From positions 41,960 through 105,959 of the forward strand of contig JADZEK010000159.1 of the NCBI GenBank assembly GCA_020850595.1: a stretch of 64,000 nt of DNA, given 5' to 3'. Shown here piece by piece: positions 51,700 through 61,092 of the stretch (its first letter is position 1; every line of letters starts with the position of its first letter). The notes beneath the pieces are model-generated. The model worked only from the letters and a program-made list of their open reading frames with translations, ran no database searches and was not told the DNA's origin. This DNA comes from Anaerolineales bacterium. Its GTDB lineage: Bacteria; Chloroflexota; Anaerolineae; Anaerolineales; UBA6663. Position numbers and translations under genes: made by a program.

Positions 51700-52542
51700 A
51701 TGGGCACGCTGTACCTGGTGGCCACCCCCATCGGCAACCTGGAAGATATCACCGCCCGCGCCGTGCGGGTGCTGGGGCAGGTGCGGCTGGTGGCCGCCGA
51801 AGACACGCGCCGCACCAAGCCGTTGCTGGCCCACCTGGGGCTGTCCACCGAAACAACCAGCTACTTCGAGCACAACAAGCTCGCCAAGCTCGACCACATT
51901 CTGAGCGCGCTGGAGTTGGGCGACGTGGCCCTGGTCTCCGACGCCGGCACGCCCGCGATCTCCGACCCCGGCTACGAACTGGTGCGGGCCGCGCTGGCCG
52001 CCGGGCACGCCGTGACGCCGATACCGGGGGCCTCCGCGCTGCTGGCGGCGCTGGCCGCCTCCGGCCTGCCGACCGACGCCTTCGTGTACCTGGGTTTCCT
52101 GCCGCGCAAGTCCGCCGAACGCCGCAGCCTGCTGGTCGAAATGGCGCGCGAGCGCCGTACCCTGGTAGCCTACGAAGCGCCCCACCGCCTGTTGGAAGCG
52201 CTCGACGACCTTCAGGCGGTGCTGGGTGACCGGCCGGCGGCCGTAGCGCGCGAATTGACCAAGCTGCACGAGGAAATCTATCGCGGACCGATCAGCGCGG
52301 CGCGGGCGCATTTCGCGCAGGGCGAGGTGCTGGGCGAGATCACCCTCGTGATCGGCGGCGCGGCGGCGGCCCCTCCCGCGGCTTGGAGCGAAGCCCAGGT
52401 GCGGGCCGAAGTGGCGGCGCTGACGGCGGGTGGCCTGCGTCTGAAAGACGCCGCGCGGCAGGTGGCCGAGCGCGCCGGCTGGGCGCAGCGCGAGGTGTAC
52501 CGCCTGGCCGCACAAGACCCGGCGGCCGACTCCGCCGCCTGA
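51700..52542 (+). CDS. rsmI: 16S rRNA (cytidine-2'-O)-methyltransferase RsmI
   Basis: A 280-residue SAM-dependent tetrapyrrole-methylase-fold enzyme. It has the family's LYLVATPIGNLEDIT start, EDTRRT near 27, VSDAGTPAISDPG, and IPGASALLAAL. RsmI methylates the ribose of C1402 in 16S rRNA. Length is normal. It starts 9 bases after the previous stop. Confidence 0.95.
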   Translation: MGTLYLVATPIGNLEDITARAVRVLGQVRLVAAEDTRRTKPLLAHLGLSTETTSYFEHNKLAKLDHILSALELGDVALVSDAGTPAISDPGYELVRAALAAGHAVTPIPGASALLAALAASGLPTDAFVYLGFLPRKSAERRSLLVEMARERRTLVAYEAPHRLLEALDDLQAVLGDRPAAVARELTKLHEEIYRGPISAARAHFAQGEVLGEITLVIGGAAAAPPAAWSEAQVRAEVAALTAGGLRLKDAARQVAERAGWAQREVYRLAAQDPAADSAA

Positions 52543-52569
52543 GGCGCGGCGACCAACCAAGGATCACCG

Positions 52570-53535
52570 ATGATTAACCTCGACGACCTCGCTGCCCTGC
52601 GCGCGGCGGACTCGACCCGCCTGCTGGACGCACTGGACGCGCTGCCCGCGCACCTTGAGGCGGCCTGGGCGGCGGCGCAGTTGTGGCCGCTGCCGGAGGC
52701 GGTCCGGCCCACAGCCGTGTTGCTGGCCGCAGCGGGCACGGGCGCGCTGGCGGCCGACCTGGCCGTTGAGTTGGCGCAGGCCGCGTGCCCCGCGCCGCTG
52801 AGCGTGTGGCGCGCCGCCGACCCGCCCGCCTGGGTAGGGGCGGGCACGCTGGTGCTGGCGCTGCGGCCCACGGGCGAGGAAGACGAGCCGCGCCTGGTCG
52901 CCCAGGCCGCCCTGGCGCGCGGGGCGCTGGTGCTGGCGCTCGACCGGCCGCTGGCCGTGCCAGACGCGGCGGCGGTTGGGCCGCTGACGGTGTGGCTGCT
53001 GGGCTTGCTGGCGCGGCTGGGGCTGGCGGCGCTCGGCGAAGCGGACGTGCGCGCGGCGGCCGAGGCGGTGCGCGCGCAGCAGGCCCGGCTGCGGGCCGAG
53101 TCGCCGGTGAACGCCAACCCGGCCAAGCGCATGGCAGGCCAACTGCTAGACCGGCTGCCGCTGCTGTTCGCCGCCGCGCCATTGACGGCCGTGGCGCGCT
53201 GCTGGGCGGCGCAGATCAACCGGCTGGCGCGCGCGCCCGCGCTGGCGCTGGCCACGCCCGACGTGGCCTATGTGGCCTTGGCCGGGAGTGAACAGCCGGA
53301 AGCGCTGGTCCGGCGCTGCATGGTGCTGGCCCTGCGCTCGACCCACAGCGCGCCGCGCGCCGACTGGCTGACGGCCGAGTGCCGCCGCGCCTACATGACG
53401 GCGGGCTTCAACACCGACGAGGTGGCGGGCGCCGGCCCTTCTCCCCTGGCGCACGCGCTCACTGCCATGCACTATGGTGACTACGCCGCTTTCTACCTCG
53501 CGGCCTGTTACGGCGTTGACCCCGGCGGGCTGTAG
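52570..53535 (+). CDS. Phosphoglucose/phosphomannose isomerase-like SIS protein (divergent)
   Basis: A 321-residue Ala/Leu-rich protein whose plan resembles bifunctional PGI/PMI isomerases: an N-terminal SIS fold and a C-terminal domain beginning near 175 with VNANPAKRMAGQLLDRLP, ending in a HYGDYAAFYLA helix. The usual SIS phosphosugar-binding serines and catalytic Glu-His are not evident, and the first SIS half is degenerate, so catalysis is doubtful. The start follows AAGGATC. Confidence 0.6.
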   Translation: MINLDDLAALRAADSTRLLDALDALPAHLEAAWAAAQLWPLPEAVRPTAVLLAAAGTGALAADLAVELAQAACPAPLSVWRAADPPAWVGAGTLVLALRPTGEEDEPRLVAQAALARGALVLALDRPLAVPDAAAVGPLTVWLLGLLARLGLAALGEADVRAAAEAVRAQQARLRAESPVNANPAKRMAGQLLDRLPLLFAAAPLTAVARCWAAQINRLARAPALALATPDVAYVALAGSEQPEALVRRCMVLALRSTHSAPRADWLTAECRRAYMTAGFNTDEVAGAGPSPLAHALTAMHYGDYAAFYLAACYGVDPGGL

Positions 53536-53675
53536 CTTGCAAGGTGAGTTCCTTGGAGTGCGCCGATCCGGCGGTTGCGACCTATCGCCTACCCTGCCTC
53601 GACCAGGCGCCTGGCCCCGTGTTTGCCCCTGAAAGCCACGGGAAGTCGGGCCATCTTTTGGCCCGCCGCCCCTTA

Positions 53676-53746
53676 AAGAAAAATCTGCCCCCTTCCAGCA
53701 GCTTTTCAGCTGGACAAGGTCCCGAATGCTCTTGTCGGGAAGGGGG
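53676..53746 (-). terminator. Branched stem with U-tract after the M20 gene
   Basis: CCCCCTTCC (53688-53696) pairs with GGAAGGGGG (53738-53746). Two smaller hairpins form inside (GCTGG with CCAGC around 53695-53713; ACAAG with CTTGT around 53714-53735). Read on the minus strand the stem is followed by AGATTTTTCTTT. The rest of the 303-bp gap (53536-53838) shows no gene. Confidence 0.5.
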
Positions 53747-53838
53747 TCGGGGGGGATGGGAAGCGCTGACAAAAAGGCGGCTAATGGTGAAGAGCGAGTA
53801 GCGGCGCTAGCGAGGGGGCCGGTACGCACAGTTAGCGG

Positions 53839-55191
53839 TTAGGCCGTCTCGGTGCAATAGCGGCGCACCACGTCATAGAGCACCCGCACCCCCCAACCCA
53901 GCCCGGCGATGGGCGCGCGCTCGTCGTGGGCGTGGAACATCTCCATCAGGCGCATGTCGGGTGGAAGCTGCATGGGCGCGAAGCCGTAAGTAGGCACGCC
54001 CAGCGGCGCCAGGTACTTGGCGTCGGTGGCGGCCGCCATGACATACGGCACGACCAGCGCGTCGGCGTCGTGGGCTTTGAGGCTCGCGGCCATCAGATCG
54101 AACAAAGGGGTGTCGCTCGACACCTCCAGCGGCGGCGTCTCCAGCAGAATTTCGTACTCCAACTGTTCGCCCAGCACGGGCTTTAGCTCCGCCAGGAAGC
54201 GCTCGGCGTCGAAGCCGGGCAGCATCCGGCCGTCGAGTGTGACCTCGGCGCTGGAGGGGATGACGTTGGTCTTGTAGCCTGCGGCCAGGCCGGTGGGCGT
54301 GGCCGTGTTGTGCAGCATGGCGTACAAGAACGGCTGGAGGGGGTGGCCCAGCAGCGGCCCGGCGAACGCGCGCGCGGCCCCGGCCGGTGTTTGTAACATC
54401 TGGAAGATCGGCCCAAGCGGCGTGTGCTCGGCGGCCCGCGCGGCGGCGGCCAGGAAGGCGGCCGTAGCCTCGGGCAGGTGGTAGGGCAGCCCCTGGGCCA
54501 GCAGGCCGTTGACGGCCCGCACCAGGTGCGCCACGGCGTTGTCGTCGTGCGGCAGCGAGCCGTGGCCCGGCCGCCCGCGCGCCCGCGCCTTGAGCCAACA
54601 GGCGCCCTTCTCGGCCACCTGAATCATGTAGACCGACTGGCCGCCCAGGTCCATGTTGTAGCCGCCGACCTCGCTCAGGCCGAACTCGGCGCGCAGCAGG
54701 TCGGGGTGCTGCCGGGCCAGCCAGGCCACGCCGTAGCCGTCCCGGCCGCCGACTTCCTCGTCGGCGGTAGCGGCGAAGATCACATCGCGCTTGAGCGGCA
54801 CGCCCTCGCGCTTAAGCAGCAGCAGCACCATCAACTGCTCGGCCACCGTGTCTTTCATATCGGCCGCCCCGCGTCCCCAGACGTAGCCGTCGGCGATCTC
54901 GGCGGCGAAGGGCGGGTGGGTCCAGCGGTCGGCCTCGGCGGGCACCACGTCGGTGTGGCTGTAGAGCAGCAGCGGCGGCGCGGAGCCATCGCCCTTGAGC
55001 CGCGCGATCAGGTTCCCGCGCGACGGCGTAGCGCCCAGGATGACAGGATCGAAGCCCTCGGCGCGCAGCACGCCGGCCAGGTAGTCGGCGGCCAGGGTCT
55101 CGTTGCCGGGCGGGTTGGTGGTGTCGAGCCGCAGCAGCGCTTGTAGGTGCTGCACGGTCTCGGCGGTCACGGCTTCCCAGTTAATCGGCAT
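53839..55191 (-). CDS. M20-family metallopeptidase (ArgE/DapE/CPG2-like)
   Basis: A 450-residue zinc amidohydrolase. Metal and catalytic motifs are present: YSHTDVVPAE, GRGAADMKD and ATADEEVGGRDG. An inserted dimerisation domain begins near 195 with the RGRPGHGS motif. M20 enzymes cleave peptide or acyl-amino-acid bonds; the exact substrate is unclear. Its ATG overlaps the stop of the upstream aldehyde dehydrogenase by one base, so the two form one operon. Confidence 0.88.
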   Translation of the reverse strand: MPINWEAVTAETVQHLQALLRLDTTNPPGNETLAADYLAGVLRAEGFDPVILGATPSRGNLIARLKGDGSAPPLLLYSHTDVVPAEADRWTHPPFAAEIADGYVWGRGAADMKDTVAEQLMVLLLLKREGVPLKRDVIFAATADEEVGGRDGYGVAWLARQHPDLLRAEFGLSEVGGYNMDLGGQSVYMIQVAEKGACWLKARARGRPGHGSLPHDDNAVAHLVRAVNGLLAQGLPYHLPEATAAFLAAAARAAEHTPLGPIFQMLQTPAGAARAFAGPLLGHPLQPFLYAMLHNTATPTGLAAGYKTNVIPSSAEVTLDGRMLPGFDAERFLAELKPVLGEQLEYEILLETPPLEVSSDTPLFDLMAASLKAHDADALVVPYVMAAATDAKYLAPLGVPTYGFAPMQLPPDMRLMEMFHAHDERAPIAGLGWGVRVLYDVVRRYCTETA

Positions 55192-56789
55192 CAGGCGCTA
55201 GGCACGTCGCCCTGGGTCCACTCGCCGTCAATAAAGCGCCACAGGCGGCCGGTGGGGTTGGGGTTGCGCAGTTCGGGCGGCAGGCGGTCGGCGCGCACGT
55301 TGTCGAAGCATTGCAGCGCGGCGAAGCGCAGCATGGCGGCGGGCAGGCCGACCGCGGTGAAGCCGGGGTGCCCGCTGGAAGGATAAGGGCCGCCGTGCAT
55401 CATGGCCGGGCTGACGGCCACGCCGGTGGGCAGTTTGTTGTTGAGCAGGCGGCCCACCTTGCGGCGGGCGATGGGCGCAAGGTGGGCGTAGAGGGCGTCG
55501 TCGTCCGCGCCGCTGTGGGTGTAGAAGCCGCCGGTCAGGCTGCCCTCCAGCGTCTCGGCGATGGCGGCCAGTTGGGCGCCGTCGCGAGCCAGGACCATGA
55601 GCGCGGCCGGGCCGAAGGCCTCGTGCTGGAGGGCGATCGGGTCGGCCAGGAAAGCGTCGCCGCTGACGCGCAGCAGGGTGTTGGCGAAACAGGCGGCGGT
55701 GTCGGGCACGGGCCGGCCGCCGAGCAGCACCTCAGCCCCGTGCGCGGCCAGCTCACCGACGGCGTGGGTAAGGTGCTGGGGCGCGGCCGGGCTGAGCAGC
55801 ACGCTGGGCTTCGCGGCGGCGAAGCGGGCGGCCACCGCCTCCACGAAGGCGCGGCTGTCGGCGTTGTCCACCAGCAGCACCAGGCCGGGGTTGGTGCAGA
55901 ACTGGCCGCCCCCCATCAGCACCGAGCCGAGGTAGTCATCTACCAGGGCGGCGGGGCGTTCGGCCAACGCGCCGGGAAGGATGAACGTCGGGTTGACGCT
56001 CGACAGCTCCAAATAAATGGGCTTGCCGGCGGCATCCGCGGCGGCCTTGAGGCTCAGGCCCACGGGCCGGCTGCCGGTGAAGGCGGTGGCCCCCAGCAGC
56101 GGGTGGCTGACAAGCCGCAAGCCGTCCTCTGGGGCCAGGTGATAGATAAGCTGCACGAAGGCGGCGGGCAGGCTGCTCGTTTGCAGGGCGGCGAAGGCGG
56201 CTTCGGCCAGCACGCGGGTGGTGCTCAGGTGACCCGGGTGGGCCTTGGCGATGACAGGGTGGCCGGTAGCGATGGCGGCCGCGAAGTCGCCGCCGGAAAC
56301 GGCGTTGAAGGCGAAGGGGAAGTTGTTGGGGCCGATGACGAACACGGGGCCGTCGAGCGGCGCGTAGTAGGAGCGGATGTTGAGTCCGGCGTCTATGGTG
56401 GCGTGACGCCACGCGCCATGGCGGGCGGCGGCGGCGGCCTGGCGCAACTGCCGGGCGGTGCGCGGGAACTCGCTGGTGCGCAGGCGCGGCTCTCGCGGCA
56501 GGGCGGTTTCGGTATGGGCCAGCTCGACCAGCTCATCCACGCGGGCTTCGAGTTGGACGGCGTAGGCCTCGAGGAAAGCGGCCACGGCTTCGGCGGCGTC
56601 GGGCCGGGCCAGCAGCGCGGCCTGGGCAGCGCGCGCGGCGAGCAGGGCGGCTTCCAGCGCCGCCCAGTCGGAGACAGGGTAGGTGTCGGGCAGGGCGGCG
56701 CCGGTGGCGGGGTTCACCGAGTGGAGCGTGGGCGCGGCGGCGGGTGCGGCGCGCCAGGCGCCGGCGAGGAGCGGGGCGTGGGTGGTCAT
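55191..56789 (-). CDS. NAD(P)-dependent aldehyde dehydrogenase (ketoglutarate-semialdehyde type)
   Basis: A 532-residue ALDH. The cofactor region has IGPNNFPFAFNAVSGGD, the general-base Glu is in LELSSVNP and the catalytic Cys in GQFCTNPG. The sequence style, with AKAHPGH and the FTGSRPVG segment, resembles alpha-ketoglutaric semialdehyde dehydrogenases of sugar-acid breakdown. AAAGGA precedes the start codon. It is the first gene of the pair with the M20 peptidase. Confidence 0.85.
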   Translation of the reverse strand: MTTHAPLLAGAWRAAPAAAPTLHSVNPATGAALPDTYPVSDWAALEAALLAARAAQAALLARPDAAEAVAAFLEAYAVQLEARVDELVELAHTETALPREPRLRTSEFPRTARQLRQAAAAARHGAWRHATIDAGLNIRSYYAPLDGPVFVIGPNNFPFAFNAVSGGDFAAAIATGHPVIAKAHPGHLSTTRVLAEAAFAALQTSSLPAAFVQLIYHLAPEDGLRLVSHPLLGATAFTGSRPVGLSLKAAADAAGKPIYLELSSVNPTFILPGALAERPAALVDDYLGSVLMGGGQFCTNPGLVLLVDNADSRAFVEAVAARFAAAKPSVLLSPAAPQHLTHAVGELAAHGAEVLLGGRPVPDTAACFANTLLRVSGDAFLADPIALQHEAFGPAALMVLARDGAQLAAIAETLEGSLTGGFYTHSGADDDALYAHLAPIARRKVGRLLNNKLPTGVAVSPAMMHGGPYPSSGHPGFTAVGLPAAMLRFAALQCFDNVRADRLPPELRNPNPTGRLWRFIDGEWTQGDVPSA

Positions 56790-56864
56790 GGGTAGGTCCT
56801 TTGCAGAAGCAGTGAGTAAGGCGCGACGGATTAATTGTAGCGCAGGTGGGAGGCGGCGGGGCGC

Positions 56865-57692
56865 TCAGCGGCGAGCGAACAAGACGCCGGTGAGGGCAGG
56901 GGTGAGTGATGCGGCGGCTTTGAGGTCGGTGAGGCCGGCCGCCCGACATAGTTCGCGCACGGCGGCCGGGCTGAGCGCATCACTCTGGCCGGAGGTCTTT
57001 TTGGGCCAGACGATCCATAGGCGGCTGGCGCCTAGGCGGTCGGCGCGGAGGGGCAGGCCCTCTTGCAGTTCGCGCCGTGAGCGGATGAACCAGACCGTCA
57101 GGGTGCAGTCGCTGCTCATCTGGCGCTGTAAGCGCGCGCCGGCGGGCAGCGGCTCCAACTCGGCGGCGAAGTCGGGCGGGGCGTTGAGCAGGGCAACGAG
57201 GGTGTTGGGCTGGAGGCCGAGCTTATCGGTCACGGATGGGCCGGCCTGGGCGACGGGCGCGGCCTCCGGCACGCGGTAGGCGCGCGGCGGGCGGCTGAAC
57301 AGGGTCGCCAGGTCGTCGCGCAGGTGGGTCCAGGTGGAGTAGACGGCGTCGGGCAGGGTCTGGCGCACGAGCAGCACCTTCTCGGGCAGGCCGTCTACGA
57401 ACACAATGGAGATCGGGCGCGTGGCCGAGTTCTGGCGCAGTTCCACGCCGACATCGCGGCCCTGCACAGGCAGGCGGCTGAGGTCTATCAGCACGGCGCT
57501 GGGCGTGGTCGCGCGGATGGCGCGCAGCAGGGCGGGGCCGGCGCGGTTGTAGGCGGTGGCGGTGTAGTCCCACTCGGCCAGGCGCGCCACGCGGGCGGCG
57601 GCTTCGGGGGCGTCCCAATGGATGAGGGCGAGGCGTTTGATGGGCGGCTCCAGGTAGACAGGGCGAGGCGGGACGTGCCGGCAGCCCCCCAC
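56865..57692 (-). CDS. Degenerate receiver domain fused to DUF3052
   Basis: A 275-residue protein. The first ~125 residues look like a receiver fold: AVLIDLSRLP keeps an Asp at the phosphorylation position, but the acidic pair at the first strand is replaced (LIHWDAP). The last ~120 residues match DUF3052: KLGLQPNTLVALLNAP, LWIVWPKKTSG and GLTDLKAA. The start is uncertain; GTG 57692 is the only standard codon upstream of the fold. It lies 21 bp after a single-domain response regulator on the same strand. Confidence 0.7.
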   Translation of the reverse strand: MGGCRHVPPRPVYLEPPIKRLALIHWDAPEAAARVARLAEWDYTATAYNRAGPALLRAIRATTPSAVLIDLSRLPVQGRDVGVELRQNSATRPISIVFVDGLPEKVLLVRQTLPDAVYSTWTHLRDDLATLFSRPPRAYRVPEAAPVAQAGPSVTDKLGLQPNTLVALLNAPPDFAAELEPLPAGARLQRQMSSDCTLTVWFIRSRRELQEGLPLRADRLGASRLWIVWPKKTSGQSDALSPAAVRELCRAAGLTDLKAAASLTPALTGVLFARR

Positions 57693-57713
57693 GGTGGCGG
57701 CACAGGGCCTCCG

Positions 57714-58151
57714 TCAGGCGGCCGGAGGCGGCTCATTGAGCGTCAGCCAATAAGCCTCCAGGCGGTGCACGACCTCGACAAACTGTTGATAATCCGCCGG
57801 CTTGCGGAGGTACGAATTCGCGCCGAGGGCGTAGCTGCTCAGCAGGTCGTGCTCTTCCTGGGAGGCGGTGAGGACGACGACCGGCAGCAGCGCGGTTTCG
57901 GGCGCGGCCCGCAGCCGCCGCAGCACCGCCAGCCCGGAGATGCGTGGCAGGTTCAGGTCGAGCAAGATCAGGCTGGGGCGCAGGGGCGCCTCGCCCGCGT
58001 GCGGGCCGGTGGCGAATAGCAGGTCGAGGGCTTCGGCCCCGTCGGGGGCGACGACCACCTGAGGTTGACGCGGGCCGGCCTGCAGCGCGCGGCGCGCCAA
58101 GAGCGCTTCTTCGGCGTTGTCTTCAACCAACAGCAGCACAGGCGAGTGCAT
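57714..58151 (-). CDS. Single-domain response regulator (Rcp1-like)
   Basis: A 145-residue receiver with E10-D11, phospho-acceptor D65 in LILLDLNLPR, Thr in VVLTAS and Lys in YLRKP. The long loop before the acceptor Asp is typical of Rcp1/CheY-like receivers that pair with phytochrome or hybrid kinases. No kinase is adjacent. It precedes the receiver-DUF3052 gene and may act with it. Confidence 0.88.
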   Translation of the reverse strand: MHSPVLLLVEDNAEEALLARRALQAGPRQPQVVVAPDGAEALDLLFATGPHAGEAPLRPSLILLDLNLPRISGLAVLRRLRAAPETALLPVVVLTASQEEHDLLSSYALGANSYLRKPADYQQFVEVVHRLEAYWLTLNEPPPAA

Positions 58152-58259
58152 GACCCCCTCGCGGAACGCGCGCCGCCGGCCCTGCGCGCCATGTGGTCAC
58201 AGTATAAAAGCGGCTCGCAGGGGGCGCAAGTGGGCGGGGCCGGAAGCGGGCCTGGGCCG

Positions 58260-59258
58260 CTACAGCAGCGGCTGCCAGAGGGCCGCGGCCAGCAGCGCCA
58301 GGGCCGCCAGCAGCGCGCCGACTGCGGCGGGGTAGACCGTTAGCTCGTGAGTGCGTGACACAGTGGTGAAGGCGGTGGGCAGATCACGAAAGACCGCTTG
58401 CAGTTCGTCGGCGCTCGCGGCTGTGTAATAGGCGCCGCCGGTGACCTCGGCCACCTGGCGCAGCGTGGCCTCGTCGAGGCCGGTTTCGCCGGTGGGCAGG
58501 GCCTCGTCGCCGGGGTCGGCGGAAGCGCCGCCCGCGCATTCGGCCGCGTCGCCGCCGCTGGGCGTGCCGAAGCCGATGGTGAAGACGCGGATGCCGCGCC
58601 GGACCGCTTGGCCGGCGGCTTCCAGCGGGGGCTGGCCGAGCGTCGTCACACCGTCGGTGAGCAGCACAACAATCTCCGGCGGGTAAGTGCCTGCCGGCGG
58701 CGGCGGGGCGTCAGGCGCCAGCGCGGCGATGGCGTCTACCGCGGCGGCCAGGCCGTCGCCCACGGCCGTGCCGCGGCTGGTGACCAGGCTGCGCAGGGCC
58801 GCCTGCACCTGGGCGTGGTTGGTCGTAGGGCGCTGGATGACCTGCGCGAACCCGGCGAAGGCCACCAGGCCGATGCGCGCGCCGGGGCCTTGGCTGTTGA
58901 TGTAGCGCTCGGCGGCGGCCTGGGCAGCGGCCAGCCGGTTGGGCGCGATGTCGGTGGCGCACATACTCTCAGAAATGTCGAGCGCCAGCAGGATGGTGGC
59001 CTCGCCGACCGGCTCGGCCGCCACGGTGGCGGGCCGGGCCAGCGTCAGGGTGAGCGCGGCGACGGCCAACAGGAAGAGCGCGAAGGGCAGGTGGCGACGC
59101 CAGGCCAAGCGCGGGCGCGCGGCGCGCACCAGCGCCAGGCTAGAGAAGCGCACGGCGTAGCGTCGGCGGCGGCGCAGCAGCCCCAGGTAGAGCGCCAGCA
59201 GCAGCAGCGGCAGCGCCCCCAACCACAAGAAGGCGGGCGCGAGCCAGTGGACGCTCAC
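58260..59258 (-). CDS. VWA-domain membrane protein (BatA/BatB-like)
   Basis: A 332-residue protein with two N-terminal TM helices (about 10-28 and 55-72), a von Willebrand A domain with the MIDAS motif DISES near 93 and LLTDGVTT, and a C-terminal TM helix at about 308-330. It overlaps the preceding VWA gene by 4 bp. Bat-type pairs usually accompany MoxR ATPases, but none is in the window. Confidence 0.85.
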   Translation of the reverse strand: MSVHWLAPAFLWLGALPLLLLALYLGLLRRRRRYAVRFSSLALVRAARPRLAWRRHLPFALFLLAVAALTLTLARPATVAAEPVGEATILLALDISESMCATDIAPNRLAAAQAAAERYINSQGPGARIGLVAFAGFAQVIQRPTTNHAQVQAALRSLVTSRGTAVGDGLAAAVDAIAALAPDAPPPPAGTYPPEIVVLLTDGVTTLGQPPLEAAGQAVRRGIRVFTIGFGTPSGGDAAECAGGASADPGDEALPTGETGLDEATLRQVAEVTGGAYYTAASADELQAVFRDLPTAFTTVSRTHELTVYPAAVGALLAALALLAAALWQPLL

Positions 59259-60202
59259 GGCAGCCGCCCGAACCAGAGCAGGGAGCAGGCCGCGCCCAGC
59301 AGCAGCACACCCAACGCGCCCGCCACCACCCAGTTGGTCACTTCTAGTTGAGCGGCCTCGGAGACGGTGGCGAGCGTGAGGTTGCGGTAGACGGCCTGGA
59401 GGTCGGGCTGAACGCCGCCGTCGTAGTACGCGCCGCCGGTGAGGTCGGCAATATCGCGCAGCACTTCGTCTTCCAGTTGGGTGTGAACGAGAAAGCCCTC
59501 CACGCTGAGCAGCGTGCCCTTGAGGCTGCCAAACGCGACCGGGTAGATGCGCACGCCCAGGGGCACGGCCAGCCGGGCGGCGTCGAGCGGCTCAGGGTCG
59601 AGCTTGTTCTCGCCGTCGCTGAAGAGCACCAGCGCGGCGGGCGCGGAGCCGGGCGCGGCGGTGGGGCTGCTCGGTTCCAGCGCCAGTAGGCTCAGGCCGG
59701 CCAGAATGCCCTGGCCCACCGAGGTGCTGCGCGCCGGGGTGAGCGCCTCCAGCGCGGCGAAGAGGGCCTTAGTGTCGCTGGTGGGAGCCACCTGGGCCAC
59801 GGTGTCGTTGCTGAAGGCCACCAGGCCAATCTCAATCGCCTCGGGGCGCTCGCCGATGAAGGTCTTGGCCTCGGCCAGCGCCGCGCCCAGGCGCGTGGGC
59901 GCGTTGTCGGTGGCGGCCATGCTGGCCGAAACATCGAAGACCAGGATGATCGTGCCGTGCTGCTGCGGCTGGGCGGTCACAATCTGCGGGCGGGCGAGCG
60001 CCACCAGCAGCAGAGCGAGCGCGGCCAGGAAGAGCGCGGGCGGCACGTGGCGGCGCAGGCCCGGCGAACGAGCGGCGGCGACCAGCCCCAGGCGGCGGTG
60101 GCGGGGGCCGAGGTGGCGCTCCTGCTGGATGAGCCAGTACAGCAGGCCGAAGAACGGCAGCAGCGCCAGCAAGGTCAGCAGGCCGGGCCAGAGGAACGTC
60201 AT
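59255..60202 (-). CDS. VWA-domain membrane protein (BatA-like)
   Basis: A 315-residue paralogue of the next gene. It has TM helices at about 5-24 and 52-70, MIDAS motif DVSAS near 89, LFSDGENKLD in the second metal-loop position, and a C-terminal TM helix. The ATGA overlap with the downstream VWA gene indicates coupled translation. The function is likely envelope-related. Confidence 0.85.
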   Translation of the reverse strand: MTFLWPGLLTLLALLPFFGLLYWLIQQERHLGPRHRRLGLVAAARSPGLRRHVPPALFLAALALLLVALARPQIVTAQPQQHGTIILVFDVSASMAATDNAPTRLGAALAEAKTFIGERPEAIEIGLVAFSNDTVAQVAPTSDTKALFAALEALTPARSTSVGQGILAGLSLLALEPSSPTAAPGSAPAALVLFSDGENKLDPEPLDAARLAVPLGVRIYPVAFGSLKGTLLSVEGFLVHTQLEDEVLRDIADLTGGAYYDGGVQPDLQAVYRNLTLATVSEAAQLEVTNWVVAGALGVLLLGAACSLLWFGRLP

Positions 60203-60228
60203 GGCGCTAGGTCGCGCGGCGCTCGGTG

Positions 60229-61092
60229 CTAGAACTCCGGCAGGTCGAGCGACTCGGCCGCGTCGTCTATCGGCACGGCAAAGCCGATGCCGACGAAGAC
60301 CTCCTGCTCGGTGGGGTTGACCAGGCCGACGACGATGCCGACGACCTCGCCGGCGCGGTTGAGCAGCGGGCCGCCCGAGCTTCCGGGGTTGACGGCCGCA
60401 TCTACCTGGATCAGACCGCCCACGAGCGTGATGGCCGGGTCCGGCTGGTAATTGCGCTGGAGGCCGGAGATGACACCCGCGCTCAGTGAGCCGTACAGGC
60501 CAAAGGGGTTGCCAACCACGTAGGCGTCGTCGCCAATGCGGACGTTATCAGGGTTGCCCACCGGGGCAGCTCTCCACACCGGCGGAAGCTGGCTGGGCGT
60601 GAGCACGGCGATGTCGTGCTCAGGCGTGGCGGCGGTCAGCGCGCCGGTGGCCGCGGTGCCGTCGGCGAAGGTCAGGTGGACGATGGACGCGCCCTCCACC
60701 AGGTGCAGCGCGGTCAAGATGCGGCCGTCGGCGGCGATGATGACGCCCGCGCCGACCTGATTGCCCTCCGGCCCCGCGGCCGACTCGGACTGCACCATGA
60801 CCAGGGCGGGCAGGATGGATTGATAGACCTCGGCGGCGTTGGCGGGCGGCGGGGTGACGGCGCTGAGCGCTTCTTCCACGGCGGCGTTCACCGCCTCCAC
60901 GCCCAGGGGCGCGGGCGGCGGGTTGAGGCGGTTGTAGACCACCAACCCAAGCAGTACCGCCGCGACTCCGGCCGCGAACAGGGCGGCCTGAAGCAGGCAC
61001 CCGGTCCATCCGGTGGTCAGCGAGACGGAGGACGGGGGCGGCGCGGGGGCCGCCTCGTCGTCGGCCTCCTGTTCGGTGGAACGATCAATCAT
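60229..61092 (-). CDS. Membrane-anchored HtrA-like serine protease without PDZ
   Basis: A 287-residue trypsin-fold protease. A polar N-terminus is followed by a TM helix at about 32-53, then the protease domain with H130 in LTALHLV, D160 in HDIAVL and S239 in NPGSSGGPL. There is no room for a PDZ domain, so it is a short S1C type. Start ATG 61092 was preferred: upstream residues are basic and unlike the rest. It lies 26 bp before the VWA pair. Confidence 0.87.
   Translation of the reverse strand: MIDRSTEQEADDEAAPAPPPSSVSLTTGWTGCLLQAALFAAGVAAVLLGLVVYNRLNPPPAPLGVEAVNAAVEEALSAVTPPPANAAEVYQSILPALVMVQSESAAGPEGNQVGAGVIIAADGRILTALHLVEGASIVHLTFADGTAATGALTAATPEHDIAVLTPSQLPPVWRAAPVGNPDNVRIGDDAYVVGNPFGLYGSLSAGVISGLQRNYQPDPAITLVGGLIQVDAAVNPGSSGGPLLNRAGEVVGIVVGLVNPTEQEVFVGIGFAVPIDDAAESLDLPEF

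Noticed and set aside
52278..53255. 325-residue minus-strand ORF opposite rsmI and the isomerase-like gene
   Set aside because: Ser/Ala/Arg-rich antisense shadow spanning two real genes, with no ribosome site or domain.
55311..56795. 494-residue plus-strand ORF opposite the aldehyde dehydrogenase
   Set aside because: It is a Gly/Arg/Val-rich antisense shadow of a gene with intact catalytic motifs; long antisense frames are expected at this GC content.
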